Below the pieces are notes generated by a model. It was given only the letters and a program-made list of their open reading frames with translations, did no database searches and was not told the origin of the DNA. A stretch of 64,000 nt of DNA from NCBI GenBank assembly GCA_034231615.1, contig CM067319.1, forward strand, positions 3,882,001 to 3,946,000, in the 5' to 3' direction. Position numbers and translations under genes: made by a program. Source of the stretch: Meghimatium bilineatum. Taxonomy: Eukaryota; Mollusca; Gastropoda; Stylommatophora; Philomycidae. Of the stretch, positions 42,113 to 55,924 are shown piece by piece (the first letter of the stretch is position 1; each line of letters opens with the position of its first letter).

Positions 42113-44440
42113 ATACAAATGTAAAACTGTTTTAGAATGTGTCAGGACAAATCCTGCATATATCACATCCGACCCATAAATCAACGTATTCCTTCTCTGG
42201 ACTACATCCTGCTAACCGACAGGAGTATGAAGACAAAGAAGAAGGGAAAAAAAGAATACGGATATGTACAAAACCTTTGAAAGGAAATATCATGGCCTAA
42301 TCTAGGAAGGAAAGAGTATGTACTCATTTAGGAAGAAAATATCATGACCCAATGTAGTTCTCAGTCTGAGGCGAGAAACCTTGGGCAATTCTTATGAGAA
42401 ATGAGCCCAACAGCTTGTAATTTCACTGGAGAGTCAAAAAGTGTTCTCTGAGTTCGCAGGTCAGTGGATATGGTACTTTAAGATCAGCCGTGTGGGGTAG
42501 AACAGTTGGCTTGAGACCAGAATTGAGCACGTGAGCCGTGTCATATCCAACATTGTTCTAATTCAACAAAGAACAACAATGTTGAAGTTCACTTGGCACA
42601 GCTAAATATAGATATAACCTAGTAAAGCTATAGATATGGCAGTTCCGGGTTATATCTATATTTAGCTGTGTCATGTAAATGTGGAGCGAGTGAGGAGATT
42701 CCTGAGGTCTCGGGTTCAATCCGTGGTTGGGACAATGATTTTTATCTTTTGGAGATGCAATAAAAAATTCTTCCTGTACACTTTGGCAAAGCGGCATTTA
42801 TTTCCAAAGCCTTAACAGCCTCCCTGCACTCCTTAACAGGAAATCACGCAGTAATGAAAGTTTATGTAAATGTGAACAGTGCCGTTGTTACTCGTCGTTT
42901 TTTGTAGTGAATGTTAAAAGGATGTTTTATCTAAACGTCTTTTTTTTATCAAAGAGACTGTTGAACACCTACTACTGCAGTGCCCAAAACTAACAGACAT
43001 CCGACAATAACTATTACCAACACTTCCAGCTATACACAACACACTCTACACAACTACACCACAACTGAAGAAAACCTGTGCATTCGCCAGAAGGGTCATG
43101 GGCTGTCAAGAGCTTCCTGCTCACAGCGAAAGGGATTCAATCATCATCATCATCATGAAAACGTCGATTATCGTGTGTTATTATGTGCGTTTCCAGTGAT
43201 TAGCAAAACTTCATTACCCTATTCCAAGTTTCGCCTGTTGGGTTTTAGTTTTATAGCTGTCCGCACATATTATCGATCTATATCAACTAACACATGTGAT
43301 TAATTTATATCCTTGTATGTAGATCGGGTTTTTCCTGTACTTGCAATTTCTGATTCAAGATAATTCAAAAAAGAGCAATGTAGCCGGGAACTACTTCCAC
43401 GAGATAAACTTAACACAAAATTTACTTCTGATGTCATCAGTCCAAGTCCTACTACTCGTGTGCTGCCTTATTTGCATTTTATGTGTTTGGTAATCCATCC
43501 GCTCCGAGCAGTGAACGATACTTTGTTACGAGGGGGATCTGAGAGAGAGTGGTCTGTGTATATGTAAATTTGTCACATGGGTTGAGGTCGAGTTTATTTC
43601 TCTGTTTTGTTGTATATTTGAGAGTTGTAAGTTGGAGTTGAGGAGAGAGTAGAAGTAAGAAGAGTGGTAGTAGGAGTTACAATGTGTACGAGAGACAGTA
43701 GAAATGGCAGTATAAGAAATATTATGCAGAAGAGGAAAAGAGTGTGAGAGAAAGAGAGTGTGTGAGAGTATGAGAGACTGAGAGTGTGTGAGAGGCACAG
43801 CGTATTTCGAGGTTGTGTATAAGAGGCAGAGAATGTGTTAGATGCAGCGAGTACATGAGAGGCAGAGAGTACGTGAGAAACAAAGAGTACGTGAGAGGCA
43901 GAGAGTACGTGAGAGACAAAGAGTGTATAATGCATCCAATGCTTCTGTTCTAGGGGAAAAAAGGTGGGGATACGCTTAGTTTGGCCAAAATTGTCTGTAC
44001 TTTTAGTGCTAACAGCAATCCCCCCCCCCTCCCGAATATAATACACACAAAACACAATTCATTACTTTGAAACAAGTGATGAAAATGTTGATTAATAAAA
44101 CGTACCTTTAAATGTTCGATATTCTGCTAGAAAGCATTCTAATTTCTAGAACGTATCTGTGTGGACACAGTTCTGAATTGTATTAACTAGAATCTATAGT
44201 GTACATAAGGTTTAATCCACGTGTTAGTAAATAAGAATTATTCTGGAAAAAGACTTCGGTAAATGCCTACGCCGACTAGATACTGATTTTGTTTGAAAAT
44301 ATGTAACAATCATTTATGTCCAGCCATTAACTGCTTTTCCTTGACGATCAAAGCATCATATATGATGACGAAGAAAACTGGAAACTCACATCAACTCACT
44401 CTCAATAAATATGCAATAAATATAACATTCGAATTAACAC
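42113..44440. other. Host DNA, no gene; hairpin and repeat fragments
   Basis: It includes a dispersed-repeat core inverted at about 42203..42235 (ACATCCTGCTAACCGACAGG), a perfect hairpin (42596..42672), and a tRNA-like B-box (CGGGTTCAATCCGTGGTTGG, about 42714). Purine-rich degenerate AGAGAG repeats run from 43730 to 43925. Confidence 0.45.
42596..42672. repeat. Hairpin element with 23-bp perfect arms
   Basis: CACAGCTAAATATAGATATA-ACC and GGT-TATATCTATATTTAGCTGTG are exact inverted copies around a loop of about 30 bp. It resembles the centre of the foldback element near 58095..58145 (AGCTAAATAT...ATTTAGCT, then GTCATATAAA). Confidence 0.75.
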
Positions 44441-44444
44441 ACAA

Positions 44445-45165
44445 AAGACAGAATATATGCAAATAATGAAATCAATAGACCATTTAAACATCCAAATAGA
44501 GAACAAAAATAAAACAAGTCAAAGAGTTCAAGTAACAAGGACGTATCTCTACCGAAGACGGACGACTCGGCAGAGAGATAGAAATAAGATATATAAAGGC
44601 ACATACTGTGACATACTAGATGTCACCTTTGTTATTTCACCCAATAATCAACATGAGAGTAAAAAAATAAAACAATGATTAATATCATCTTTATACCAAC
44701 ACTTGGCTACCAATGTCAGACTTGGTAACTGACATCTACACATAAGAGAAAGATCGAAACATGCGAAATGAAATGTATAATGAAGGCTATTGGAATCACC
44801 AGACTTGACAAAATGCGTAATGAGAACATAAGAAAGATAATTGATATCACATCGTGCATAGAATATATGGAGAAACAACAGATAAAATGGTTTGGACATC
44901 TTATGAGGATGAACGATCAACTTCTCATAAGAGTTTATAACAAGATGGAATCAGGATACAGAGCCAAGGGCAGGCATTGGAAAGACAACATCAAGACCAT
45001 CTTGAGCATACATGACTACACCTCAAACATAATCTGGCTCTCATAATAAGCCAGCAACACACCTGGCTCTAGAATGCAGACTACAGCTCCTTCACAAACC
45101 CTTACACTCAACTGAAAGTACGGAAGCTACGATAACACCACCTGGGAATAGATAATAGATAATAG
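44445..45165 (+). mobile_element. LINE remnant, reverse-transcriptase C-terminal part
   Basis: Frames read MKCIMKAIGITRLDKMRNEN and IEYMEKQQIKWFGHLMRMND (44768..45046), then RAKGRHWKDNIKTIL. It ends in GATAATAGATAATAGACA, the tail type also seen at 19675 and 56985. The upstream part has stops. Confidence 0.75.
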
Positions 45166-45777
45166 ACAAGTGTCATGGTCCAGCGGTCAAAACGTTAAAT
45201 TTATAAACCATTAATACTGGAGGTCCTGTATTTCTTAGTTCGTCACCATGGACATTACAAGCCTTATGTGATTCTTCTTCTTTCGTTGGCCTGGAACATG
45301 CCTATATTTGAATTTTTGTTTACTTGTTGGAAAATCATCCTTCTAAAATAAGGTGTTGACTTTTATCGTAATTGTCATTGATTATCTACAGAAAGTGACC
45401 AATCAAAATCATGGGAAAATTCATATTCGTCACTACAGAAGTGTGAAACTTGATTAACCAGCAGGACTGATTAAATGACGAAAGACAAGGTTTAATTGTC
45501 CAGTTATTATCAAGATGAAATCAGATATTTCTAAACTGGGGAATAGCTATTTTATCAATTTAACTATCAGTCAACAACAAGTGCGAGATGTCAGCAAATA
45601 TCCAGTATCTAATAAATTTGTGCTAGTCGGACAGCTTGAGTCAGTGTCCTAGGCTATTTAGCAAAAATGGACAGAAAATTTAAGAGATAACATTTCAAGT
45701 GTTACAATGTAGAATTATTGTCTTCTCATGGACAGGAAATGTTCTTGCTCAGGACCAAAATTATAACAAAAACGGTT

Positions 45778-46362
45778 GGTATACGCTGTATACCTGTGTA
45801 TGTATACGCTATATACCTGTGTATGTATACGCTGCATACCTGTGTATGTATACGCTGTATACCTGTGTATGTATGTATACGCTGTATACCTGTGTATGTA
45901 TGTATACGCTGTATACCTGTGTATGTATGTATACGCTGTATACCTGTGTATGTATGTATACGCTGTATACCTGTGTATGTATGTATACGCTGTATACCTG
46001 TGTATGTATGTATACGCTGTATACCTGTGTATGTATGTATACGCTGTATACCTGTGTATGTATGTATACGCTGTATACCTGTGTATGTATGTATACGCTG
46101 TATACCTGTGTATGTATGTATATATACGCTGTATACCTGTGTATGTATGTATACGATGTGTACCTGTGTATGTATACGCTGTGTACCTGTGTATGTATAC
46201 GCTGTATACCTGTGTATGTATACGCTGTATACCTGTGTATGTATACGCTGTATACCTGTTTATGTATACGCTGTATACCTGTGTATGTATACGATGTATA
46301 CCTGTGTATGTATGTATACGCTGTATACCTGTGTATGTATACGCTGTATACCTGTGTATACA
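45778..46362 (+). repeat. 23/27-bp minisatellite, about 24 copies
   Basis: Units of TATACGCTGTATACCTGTGT plus ATG or ATGTATG. The two lengths differ by one ATGT. All phases lack stops, so overlapping frames up to 247 codons appear on both strands; none is a gene. Confidence 0.93.
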
Positions 46363-49090
46363 CAGAAAAAAATAGCACTGCATATATCTATCATTTAGCA
46401 GGACAATGGCGGTATCAGGAAAACAGAGTTACCCAGAAGTAGTTCAGGATCGATGAGTCAGGCAGATATCTCACCTAATCTGTAAAACCTACGCATTCCA
46501 TACTTTGGACTATATCATGATATTTTGCAGGAGTTTGAGAAACAAGACAGCAGAATAATAGGACTCATAACCCGTCAGGGTAGTAGACTGGAGACATCAG
46601 GCTCCTAAGAGTGTCAAACTGGAGACATCAGGGTCGTAGAGATGCCAATAAGAAGACATCAAGGCTGCATGATATCACACTGGAGATAGTAAAAAGCTCT
46701 CGGAACACCTTTATCCTCAGTCATTCGAAGGAGTGTAGAAAAAGCCATGCCCGGACCATTCCTTTATGTTATCAATCCAGGATTTTCTTAACAACTCTTC
46801 TCCTTCCACCTACAGAAGAAAAAAAAGGTATAAATGATTAAATGAAAACTGTTCATTCACAATAAACAATTCAATCAAGCAACTCAGTCAAGCAACTCAA
46901 TCAAACAGACAATATATGTATAAGACTGGGACAGAAAATAGTTAATGCCAACTAAGTCACATTGTTTGGTAGAGTAATCGTGTGTTCTCGTTTAATATCG
47001 TAAACCGAGGACTATGGAAGGAAGGAACTCACACATAAACAGACAAAGGCGTGATATCCGGAGATAGAAATGGAAAGAAAACACTCGAGCATATTGCGTT
47101 ACATGCAAATAATGATCTCTGAGCCATAATCAATAACTGACAACTAGAGAGACAAGTGGCCTACATTTACTGAAGCGTAGGCATCCACAAGGCATCTGTT
47201 GCAACAGACACAACCTGTGCACATTCATCCAATCCTACTCTTTCTATGGATGTGTGAATCATGGTCAGAGAGAGGGGGGTATACCACGGGATGGGGGGGG
47301 GGGTAGGATGTACTTTGACATATTACAGTTGCCAACGTGGTTGTGACGACAGAAAGGTAAAGAAGAAGTGTGAAACTGTTACCAGCCACCCATGTTGTAG
47401 ACATCGACTGAGAGTGGTTTTTAAAGTCAAGTTGGCTGTCCCATCCTGAACGGGTCAAATAATTCAAAAGTCATAATAAAATCGTATTTGTTGGTCCAAA
47501 AAGATGCAGAAATCGCAATTAAGCTGTAAACTATGACAGAACGCATTACGTGCACATGACTACATCCTGCTACTTTACAGGAGTGAGTGCAGATCAAATA
47601 AACGACGCGAAAGTCAACCGACGTTTTTATTATTTTGCATACGTTCTCAAACTCCTACAGATTTGCAGGATGTAGTCTGTAGACGGAATGCGAGTTGCAC
47701 CTCAGCCTTTCGAACCAACACATCCGAGTTCAGAATAAATTTTAGGTCACTCGGACGTGCAATTGATTGAACACCTACCCCCCCCCCCCCCCCCCCACAG
47801 AAATTCCTTTGTTGAAGCGTATTACATGTCTGTCATAATGATGCTATTTATTACTTCACTTTTGTCCCCGTCAATCCGTGGGTAGAATAGACGTTTCAGC
47901 TAAACGTACTTTAACATGAAAATATACTCGGTGTCACGTGGTGGTCAGTCCTGTATGTTTTTATAAGTAAAATTGAATAGATTAAACTTCGAAAGTTTGT
48001 TCTAATTTCAACCATATCAGAGTCAATTTGGCTGTATGTTTACGCGACAGCAATTACAGGTAGTTATTTTATATCTGACAATTTTATTCATATCTCAATG
48101 ATGGGTAAACAATCAGCTGCTCTGATATAATAACTAAACTCTGAGAATTACATTTACCAGTGATAACTAAATCATTACGTTGCGCGGTATAACTAAACTC
48201 TGAAAATGAAACGGAGCCTTGGTCAAATAACTGAATATAAGATCATGAAACTAAACTCTGACATCTTAGTTCTAGGAATGGAGTTAAAATGTGATAAAAG
48301 AACCGAGCTTTGATAAAGAAACAGAACTTAAGCTCTCGGATTAAATAACTGAACTCTCAGAATTAACAACTCTATAGTCAAATAGCTAAATTCTTTGGGG
48401 AGGAAAAAAAACTAACATCTAATGTCGTAGTTCTGAGAATTAAAATGAACTCTGACAAAATAATTGTTCTCAGAGTTCTAGGAATTACATTGAACTCTTA
48501 TAAAAGAACTGTTATCTGAGAATGAAACAACGCTCTGGTAAAAGAAAATAACGGAAACCTATGAAAAGAACACTGAAACTCTAGAACTTTAGCTCTGTGA
48601 TTAAACTGAGATCTGATAATATAACTGAGCCCCGATGCTGAAACTGAGATTGCGGATAAAATAACTGAACTATGAGAATGAACGATTGAAACGGAATGAG
48701 TTTTAATATTTCAGAGATGCCATATGGTCGTGTTTAGAAAACGTGTTGACTCATTGTGCGAGACCAATAGGTGCCACCTAAACTGTTCTAGTTCAAATCT
48801 CGTCTACTGCCTTGGAATTGTTTTCTCGTATAAGTAGTAAAGCAATAAAGAGAATAAAATTTCATCAAATGAAACAGTTTTCTTGATAAATTCGAGATAA
48901 ACTAAAAGTATAACTAGTATGATTAAAACAAGGGGACATTGTACCAAAAAAACTCAGTTTTACAACTTCACACAGTATAACTCGACAGGTGTTGTTTAAA
49001 AGGATAAATAGTATATATCTTGTTTACCTGTGTAACACCTGTTTTTCTGTGTTGGAAGTCATTGTTAAAAAAGAAAAGGGTTGAATCAAC
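46363..49090. other. Host DNA, no gene seen
   Basis: Dispersed-repeat cores occur at about 46505..46545 (inverted), 47560..47590 (inverted) and 47640..47690. A tRNA-like head (CTAGTTCAAATCTCGTCTAC) lies near 48789. Degenerate CTGAGA/AACTCTG blocks fill 48100..48680. Poly-G and poly-C runs occur at 47295 and 47779. Confidence 0.4.
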
Positions 49091-49830
49091 TATGAAGGTG
49101 TGTAGTAGGTACAGTACAACGATGAACGTGTGTAGTTGGTACAGTAAAACGATGAACGTGTGTAGTTGGTACAGTAAAACGATGAACGTGTGTAGTTGGT
49201 ACAGTACAACGATGAACGTGTGTAGTTGGTACAGTAAAACGATGAACGTGTGTAGTTGGTACAGTAAAACGATGAACGTGTGTAGTTGGTACAGTACAAC
49301 GATGAACGTGTGTAGTTGGTACAGTACAACGATGAACGTGTGTAGTTGGTACAGTAAAACGATGAACGTGTGTAGTTGGTACAGTAAAACGATGAACGTG
49401 TGTAGTTGGTACAGTAAAACGATGAACGTGTGTAGTTGGTACAGTAAAACGATGAACGTGTGTAGTTGGTACAGTAAAACGATGAACGTGTGTAGTTGGT
49501 ACAGTAAAACGATGAAGGTGTGTAGTTGGTACAGTAAAACGATGAAGGTGTGTAGTTGGTACAGTAAAACGATGAACGTGTGTAGTTGGTACAGTACAAC
49601 GATGAACGTGTGTAGTTGGTACAGTACAATGATGAACGTGTGTAGTTGGTACAGTACAACGATGAACGTGTGTAGTTGGTACAGTACAACGATGAACGTG
49701 TGTAGTTGGTACAGTACAACGATGAACGTGTGTAGTTGGTACAGTACAATGATGAACGTGTGTAGTTGGTACAGTACAATGATGAACGTGTGTAGTTGGT
49801 ACAGTACAATGATGAACGCGTGTAGTTTGA
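49091..49830 (+). repeat. 30-bp minisatellite, about 25 copies
   Basis: Units of GATGAACGTGTGTAGTTGGT then ACAGTAAAAC; only a few sites vary. It supports open frames of 279 and 239 codons that are not genes. Confidence 0.94.
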
Positions 49831-49904
49831 GAGATTACAACGCTTTGATTAATAGATGATGTAATATTAATTGTAACATATTGGAAGTAAGTGCAGTGGA
49901 GGTA

Positions 49905-49945
49905 GTAGGTAGTGTTTGTAGTAGTAATATTATTATTATTATTAT

Positions 49946-49980
<35 letters not shown>

Positions 49981-50019
49981 ATAGTGGTAGTAGTAGTAGT
50001 AGTAGTAGTAGTAATAGTG

Positions 50020-50053
<34 letters not shown>

Positions 50054-50417
50054 CAGCAGTACTAGTAGTAGTTGTTGTTGGATTAATAGCATTAGTAGCA
50101 TTCGTAGAATTAGTAGTTTAGTAGTAGTAGTAGTAGTCATTGTTGTCGTAATAGTAGTAATAGTAGTATTAATAGTAGTAGTAGCAGTAGTGATAGTCGT
50201 AGTAGTATTAACAGTACTATTATTAGTAGTAGTGGTAAGAATGGCATTAGAAATATAGATAATAGTAGTAATATTAGTATTCGTAATAGTACTATTAGTA
50301 GTATTCGTGGTAGTAGTAATAGTAGTAGTAGTAGTAATAGCAGTAGTAGTAGTAGTAGTAATGTTAGTAGTAGTTGTAATAGTAGTAGCAGTAGTAATAA
50401 TTGTGTCGTAATAGCAT

Positions 50418-50463
<46 letters not shown>

Positions 50464-50590
50464 TATAATAGTATTAGAAGTAGTAGTACTTATTGCTGTA
50501 GTAATATCAGTAGTTGTAGTAATAGTATTAGTATTTGTTGCAGTAGTATCTGCTGTTGTAGTATAAGTTGTTGTTGTGGTTGTAGAGATC
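49905..50590 (+). repeat. TAG/GTA trinucleotide array, interrupted
   Basis: About 690 bp of TAGTAG with TAA, TGT and GCA interruptions. Poly-Ser, poly-Val and poly-Leu frames are artefacts. Confidence 0.92.
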
Positions 50591-50759
50591 AGTGTCCCAA
50601 GTTGGAGAATCTTCTACAACTGATGGAACTTTGTAATGACTTGCTAACAACATCAAGGCATGCTAAACATGAAATTGTTCGAACCTTACCAGCATTCCAT
50701 GCATGGGTCTTCAGCAGACTTCTTCCCGTCAGAGATTACGATTTGACTAGTTAATACGA

Positions 50760-53528
50760 AGCCGTACCTCCTTAGTAGTCTCTTACAACATGCATGGCAG
50801 GCAGCAGTGTGAATGTCCTTAGTTCCCATTTCGGCCCAGCAGCACATAAGGTTTATGTTAAGATCGAAATATATTATCCAGGTGTCATGTCAAATCGTGC
50901 CTAATTTCGGACGGTGATTCTGTCATTTTGACATTGAGAACTGCCATTGTCAGGCCGACATGTGTCACTTTTTATTAGACAATAAATTTGTTTGAATAGT
51001 TGGAAAGTTGTTTCCAGGTTCGCTGTCAGTGTAAATCAATCGGAGAACATCTTATGTAAATATATCTAGTCGAAAGCATGTCCGGGTCAGAATTTACAAT
51101 TAAATATATCTATATGTAGCTGTAGTAATTTTCCAACAATATTTACTTTCCGCAGTTTGCCATTGTTTTCTGAAGGTTCCAGGTGTCTATAACGTATTTT
51201 TGAAATCGCATTAGGCATCTTGGTTGTCTCAGATGTGTGAATTATCTCCCAGCCACGGAGCCATACACAAGTATTAACAAATATGTACAATATATACACG
51301 GGTCAAGGTTCACATAGCACAGATCATTAATTATATTGTACTCGGGTCAAGGTTCACATAACACAGATCATTAATTATATTGTACTCGGGTCAAGGTTCA
51401 CATAACACAGATCATTAATTATATTGTACTCGGGTCAAGGTTCACATAACACAGATCATTAATTATATTGTACTTTGGGGTTTCCAATTTATACTCCGCT
51501 CATTAAAAAAATGTGGAATGTCGCCTGCTAAAAGTTTTGCTTGTTGTTCGCCCATCACATGATGATGATGACCATTTGTTACATCCCCTTTTGAAATTCA
51601 GTTAGAGTTATGTCCTTGACTACGAGTTAGTATTTGACTAATAATCCATATTCTGGCCGTAAATTCGGGCATGAGATGACCACAGTAGTTGGTTTTTGTT
51701 TTATCTACCCGTTACTATCTAGCTACTCTCCGTTGTTTTGTTGAAGCATTTCTCGTCATTTCATAAGATTCTGCACCTTTTGTGACTGTAGAGCGCCATT
51801 TACAGGCCCGCAGACAGATAAGGTTACACTCGTACCCCCCCCCCCCAAGCAAATCGGAATATAGCATTTAATATTAGTAACTTGACCAAAAGACAAGCAA
51901 AAATCCCTCAAAAAGCCCCCCCCCCCAATTAGTGATTTCCCCTAAATTGTCACCATTTGTTTTTTTAAGCAATATAACTATCTAACAGACGAAAACACAC
52001 CATTGCAATTTTTATGTAACCCCACCCCCTCCCTCAGCTTTGAAGATATATATACGGACCTGTATCCCCACCTCCTCCCTCACCTTTGAAGATATCCTAT
52101 CTACGGCCCTCGCCATGTCGCTCATTTTTTTGGTGAAAGGTCCCCACCAAATATTTGGGTCTATTTCAAAGGTATTCAGGGAGGTCTTTAACCAATCCCT
52201 GTAACACTTCTTGCAGTCATCTTGATATGGTGTGCCCTTCTGCAACTCTCGATAGAGAAGTATCTTTGGTAGGCGACGATCTACATACCTACCAGATGCT
52301 GCAACTTTTGTGGCTGTAGAGGGCCATGTACAGGACCGCAGATAGATAGCTTCCCACTAGAATAACTGTCCAACGAATCTGTGTCTGCATCAGAATAATG
52401 TCAATGCTAGGGGTACCAGATGTGTCAAGGACAGTGCTATTTAACGGAGCTAGAAATGAGATCAAAGCATAGTACTACTGATTTATTATGTATGTAGTAA
52501 GCGTAGACTGCCGGATTTAGTAATGTAAAGTATATGGGTGTCAGTTTTCTTTATGTAAACTATATGGGTTCTGATCTTTGTAATGTAAAGTATATGGGTT
52601 CGGATCTTTGTAAATCTCGGATATTTGTTCCGAGAGCTTTGTGGTAATGTAAATTACATTGAACGAGTTCAGAAAAATGTTTGAGATACGTTGGTTTAAA
52701 AGAGTTTTATTACCTCCAGAAATAAATCACTCTTGTTTTTTTACTTAGTAAAAAAAAAAATCTTGAGAAAGAAAATAAACAAAAAGAAGAAAACCTCGAA
52801 TAAGGTGTGTCACTTGTCAGATATATAGAGCTTGGCCGTCATCTTTATAAGACCTATGGGCTAATGGGAAAACAGCCAACCGAGATGTCTCATTTTACTA
52901 TTCCTGTGGATTTCATTGGCTGTCAACACAAAGTATACAAATATTTACCAATTAAAATCACGGGAAAATCAAAAGGAGTCATTTTAGAAGGCTGTTTCAC
53001 ATTAGCTAATAGGTCTTATATAATTGACAGTCTAGTATAGAACAATGTATGTGGGTGATACAGGAATGGGATTACTTGTCAGCCATGTTGACCTAAATGC
53101 TAATTTTGGTTGAAGAATCTGCCACCTTTAAGAGAACTATGTGTGTTTTCGAAGTCTAAAGAAAGAGTCACAGAATGATTGTTGCTTTTGTATCGATCCT
53201 TCCGGAATAAGGAGCAATTAGCTCTTCCTTCCTATGTGCAATGGGGTACTTTGCTCATGGAGATAGATGTGTCGCTCACAGACACTTGTCTTAGAGGGAA
53301 CATAGGGCATCACTTGTATCTGTTTCTTTTTCTTCACCGTTCATTCTCAAACTCCCACTGTGTCTGTCTTGCAGCAGAACAATGTCCCTACTAGATTTTC
53401 AACAGGATGTAGTCCAGAAAATGGAAATGCGTTGTGTTGCCGTTTTATTTGCGCCAATTGTTAGACACATCCGTCTTCAGTGTAGTATCTGTTTCATGCC
53501 TCGAGGTTTCAGTAGACTAACAACATAG
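50760..53528. other. Host DNA, no gene; dispersed repeats
   Basis: A dispersed-repeat end lies at about 50761..50825 (CCTCCTTAGTAGTCTCTTAC). A four-copy 44-bp repeat runs 51299..51475 (TCGGGTCAAGGTTCACATAA). The block 51568..51795 is a second copy of 16903..17155. A partial third copy of its end lies near 52290..52345. Confidence 0.45.
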
Positions 53529-54120
53529 TCAGCTCCAGAGTAGAAGATTGACTATGTAGTTGCATTGCATAATCATCAAGTGCAGTGTCCACAACGAAGA
53601 TTGACTGCAACGGACCTCCAACATCCTTGCTTCTGTAGTGCACTCTGCTAGACTGTAACCTGTCTTTCTCGTGATGCTTATCTCCCACTTATATCTCTGC
53701 CTACCTCTTGCTCGCTTCCCTTCGACTTTACGTTCAAGTAAGGTCTTCAAAAAGGTGTCGTGTCTTTTAATATGTACAAAATATTTTATTTTCTTAATCT
53801 TTATTTCCTTTAAAAATTATTTCTTCATACTAGGTGTTAGCACCTCTTTATTTGTTTTCTTCTCTTTCCATGAAATTCTCACTATTCTTCTATATTTCCA
53901 CATCTCAAATGCATCAATACTCTCTCTAATTGTTTGTTCATTGTCCATGTTTCTAAGCCATGGACAATGAACAAACAATTAGTATCTAGTATAGTATAGA
54001 TGTAGCATTTTATAATTCTCAATTTTAGATTTTAATTTGTTTAGATGTCAATATTTTCCTCATTTCATTGAAAGTACTTTTATCCATTCCTATTCTTCAT
54101 TTATTTTATTTCATACAGCC
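53529..54120 (-). mobile_element. LINE remnant, same family as 25478..26250
   Basis: The minus strand encodes MKTLLERKVEGKRARGRQRY and GYSLAECTTEARMLEVRC. DNA similarity to 25540..25930 is visible by eye (CTACCTCTTGCTCGCTTCCC in both). Stops interrupt the upstream part. Confidence 0.75.
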
Positions 54121-54595
54121 ACTTGGTCAAGCAGCTGCCTTGCGATTGCAAAAGTTCGGAAAAGGTCATCAATAAAACATCCCAGGAAAAAGACACATCT
54201 GATGGTCAGTGTAAGCCTTCCATCTGGCACAGGAAACAAGAGGGATTATCTCTTTATACCCCGAGTTTCTATCTATGCCATGAATCCTTTACAGAACGTT
54301 GCCCATACTGCCACTCTGTAAGCCTTTCGGTTCTGTGGGAGCCGACCAACCTCTGCCAGTGCCATGTTCAGACGATCTTCCATATCCCGTCAAACGTAGT
54401 CTTGGTCTTCCTATTCTTCTCTTCACTTGAGCGCTTCTCTACATAACTAATCTTTTTAAACCATTCTGTACTTTTATTTGTTCGAAATATGTTAGCTTGC
54501 TATTTTTGTTGTTTTTAGTTTTGAGACCCCAGTCTTCTTCTATGTTCAGGTCTTTGCGGACGTCTTCGTTGGTTTGTCTTTCTGTCTGTGATATT

Positions 54596-55122
54596 CAAAG
54601 GACCTTTTCATAACATAGGACCTTTTCATAACATAGGACCTTTTCATAACATAGGACCTTTTCATAACATAGGACCTTTTCATAACATAGGACCTTTTCA
54701 TAACATAGGACCTTTTCATAACATAGGACCTTTTCATAACATAGGACCTTTTCATAACATAGGACCTTTTCATAACATAGGACCTTTTCATAACATAGGA
54801 CCTTTTCATAACATAGGACCTTATCATAACATAGGACCTTTTCATAACACAGGACCTTTTCATAACATAGGACCTTTTCATAACATAGGACCTTTTCATA
54901 ACATAGGACCTTTTAATAACATAGGACCTTATCATAACATAGGACCTTTTCATAACATATGACCTTTTCATAACATAGGACCTTATCATAACATAGGACC
55001 TTTTCATAACACAGGACCTTTTCATAACATAGGACCTTTTCATAACATATGACCTTTTCATAACATAGGACCTTTTCAGAACATAGGACCTTTTCATAAC
55101 ATAGGACCTTTTCATAACATTT
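54596..55122 (+). repeat. 18-bp minisatellite, about 29 copies
   Basis: Copies of CATAGGACCTTTTCATAA. The variant TTATCATAA recurs in register within a larger 160-bp block that is itself duplicated (54820..54960 and 54985..55060). Confidence 0.94.
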
Positions 55123-55430
55123 TATTATGAATGCCGATATTTCTTTTCCATTGAGGATGTCATTGCCCGCGTCTTACAACCACATGTTGCCACTAGATAA
55201 ATTTAGATTCTTAATAGTTCATTTCTCTTTACCACTTACCATATATTTTTTTCATCTAATGTTGTTTTAGGGCCATTGCTAATCGGATTATGATCTCTGC
55301 TGATAAATTGTGTTGATACATCTCCCGTTGTGTTGATACATCACCCGTTGTGTTGATACATCTCCTGTTGTGTTGATTTTTGACCCGAAATATTCAAAGT
55401 TGCTGATATTTTCTAGTTGTTCTTTATAGC

Positions 55431-55829
55431 TGTCTACATGATGTGTAACTGTCTACATGATGTGTAACTGTCTACATGATGTGTAACTGTCTACATGATG
55501 TGTAACTGTCTACATGATGTGCAACTGTCTACATGATGTGTAACTGTCTACATGATGTGTAACTGTCTACATGATGTGTAACTGTCTACATGATGTGTAT
55601 CTGTCTACATGATGTGTAACTGTCTACATGATGTGTAACTGTCTACATGATGTGTAACTGTCTACATGATGTGTAACTGTCTACATGATGTGTAACTGTC
55701 TACATGATGTGTAACTGTCTACATGATGTGTAACTGTCTACATGATGTGTAACTGTCTACATGATGTGTAACTGTCTACATGATGTGTAACTGTCTACAT
55801 GATGTGTAACTGTCTACATGATGTGTAAG
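55431..55829 (+). repeat. 19-bp minisatellite, about 21 copies
   Basis: Near-perfect TGTCTACATGATGTGTAAC. A shorter repeat, GTGTTGATACATCTCCCGTT, lies just upstream (55310..55375). Confidence 0.94.
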
Positions 55830-55924
55830 ATAGAGAAGGTGCATGTTAATAAAGAAGTGAGTCACGCTTACGAATAATTTGATGTGTTTAAATTATTACA
55901 TTGTTGTTCCTCTTATAGCCTAAA

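Noticed and set aside
45699-46442. Overlapping frames up to 247 codons
   Set aside because: Produced by the TATACGCTGTATACC repeat in every phase on both strands; no codon structure.
49020-49859. 279-codon Cys/Tyr-rich frame that might look like a secreted repeat protein
   Set aside because: 30-bp minisatellite; the opposite strand is equally open.
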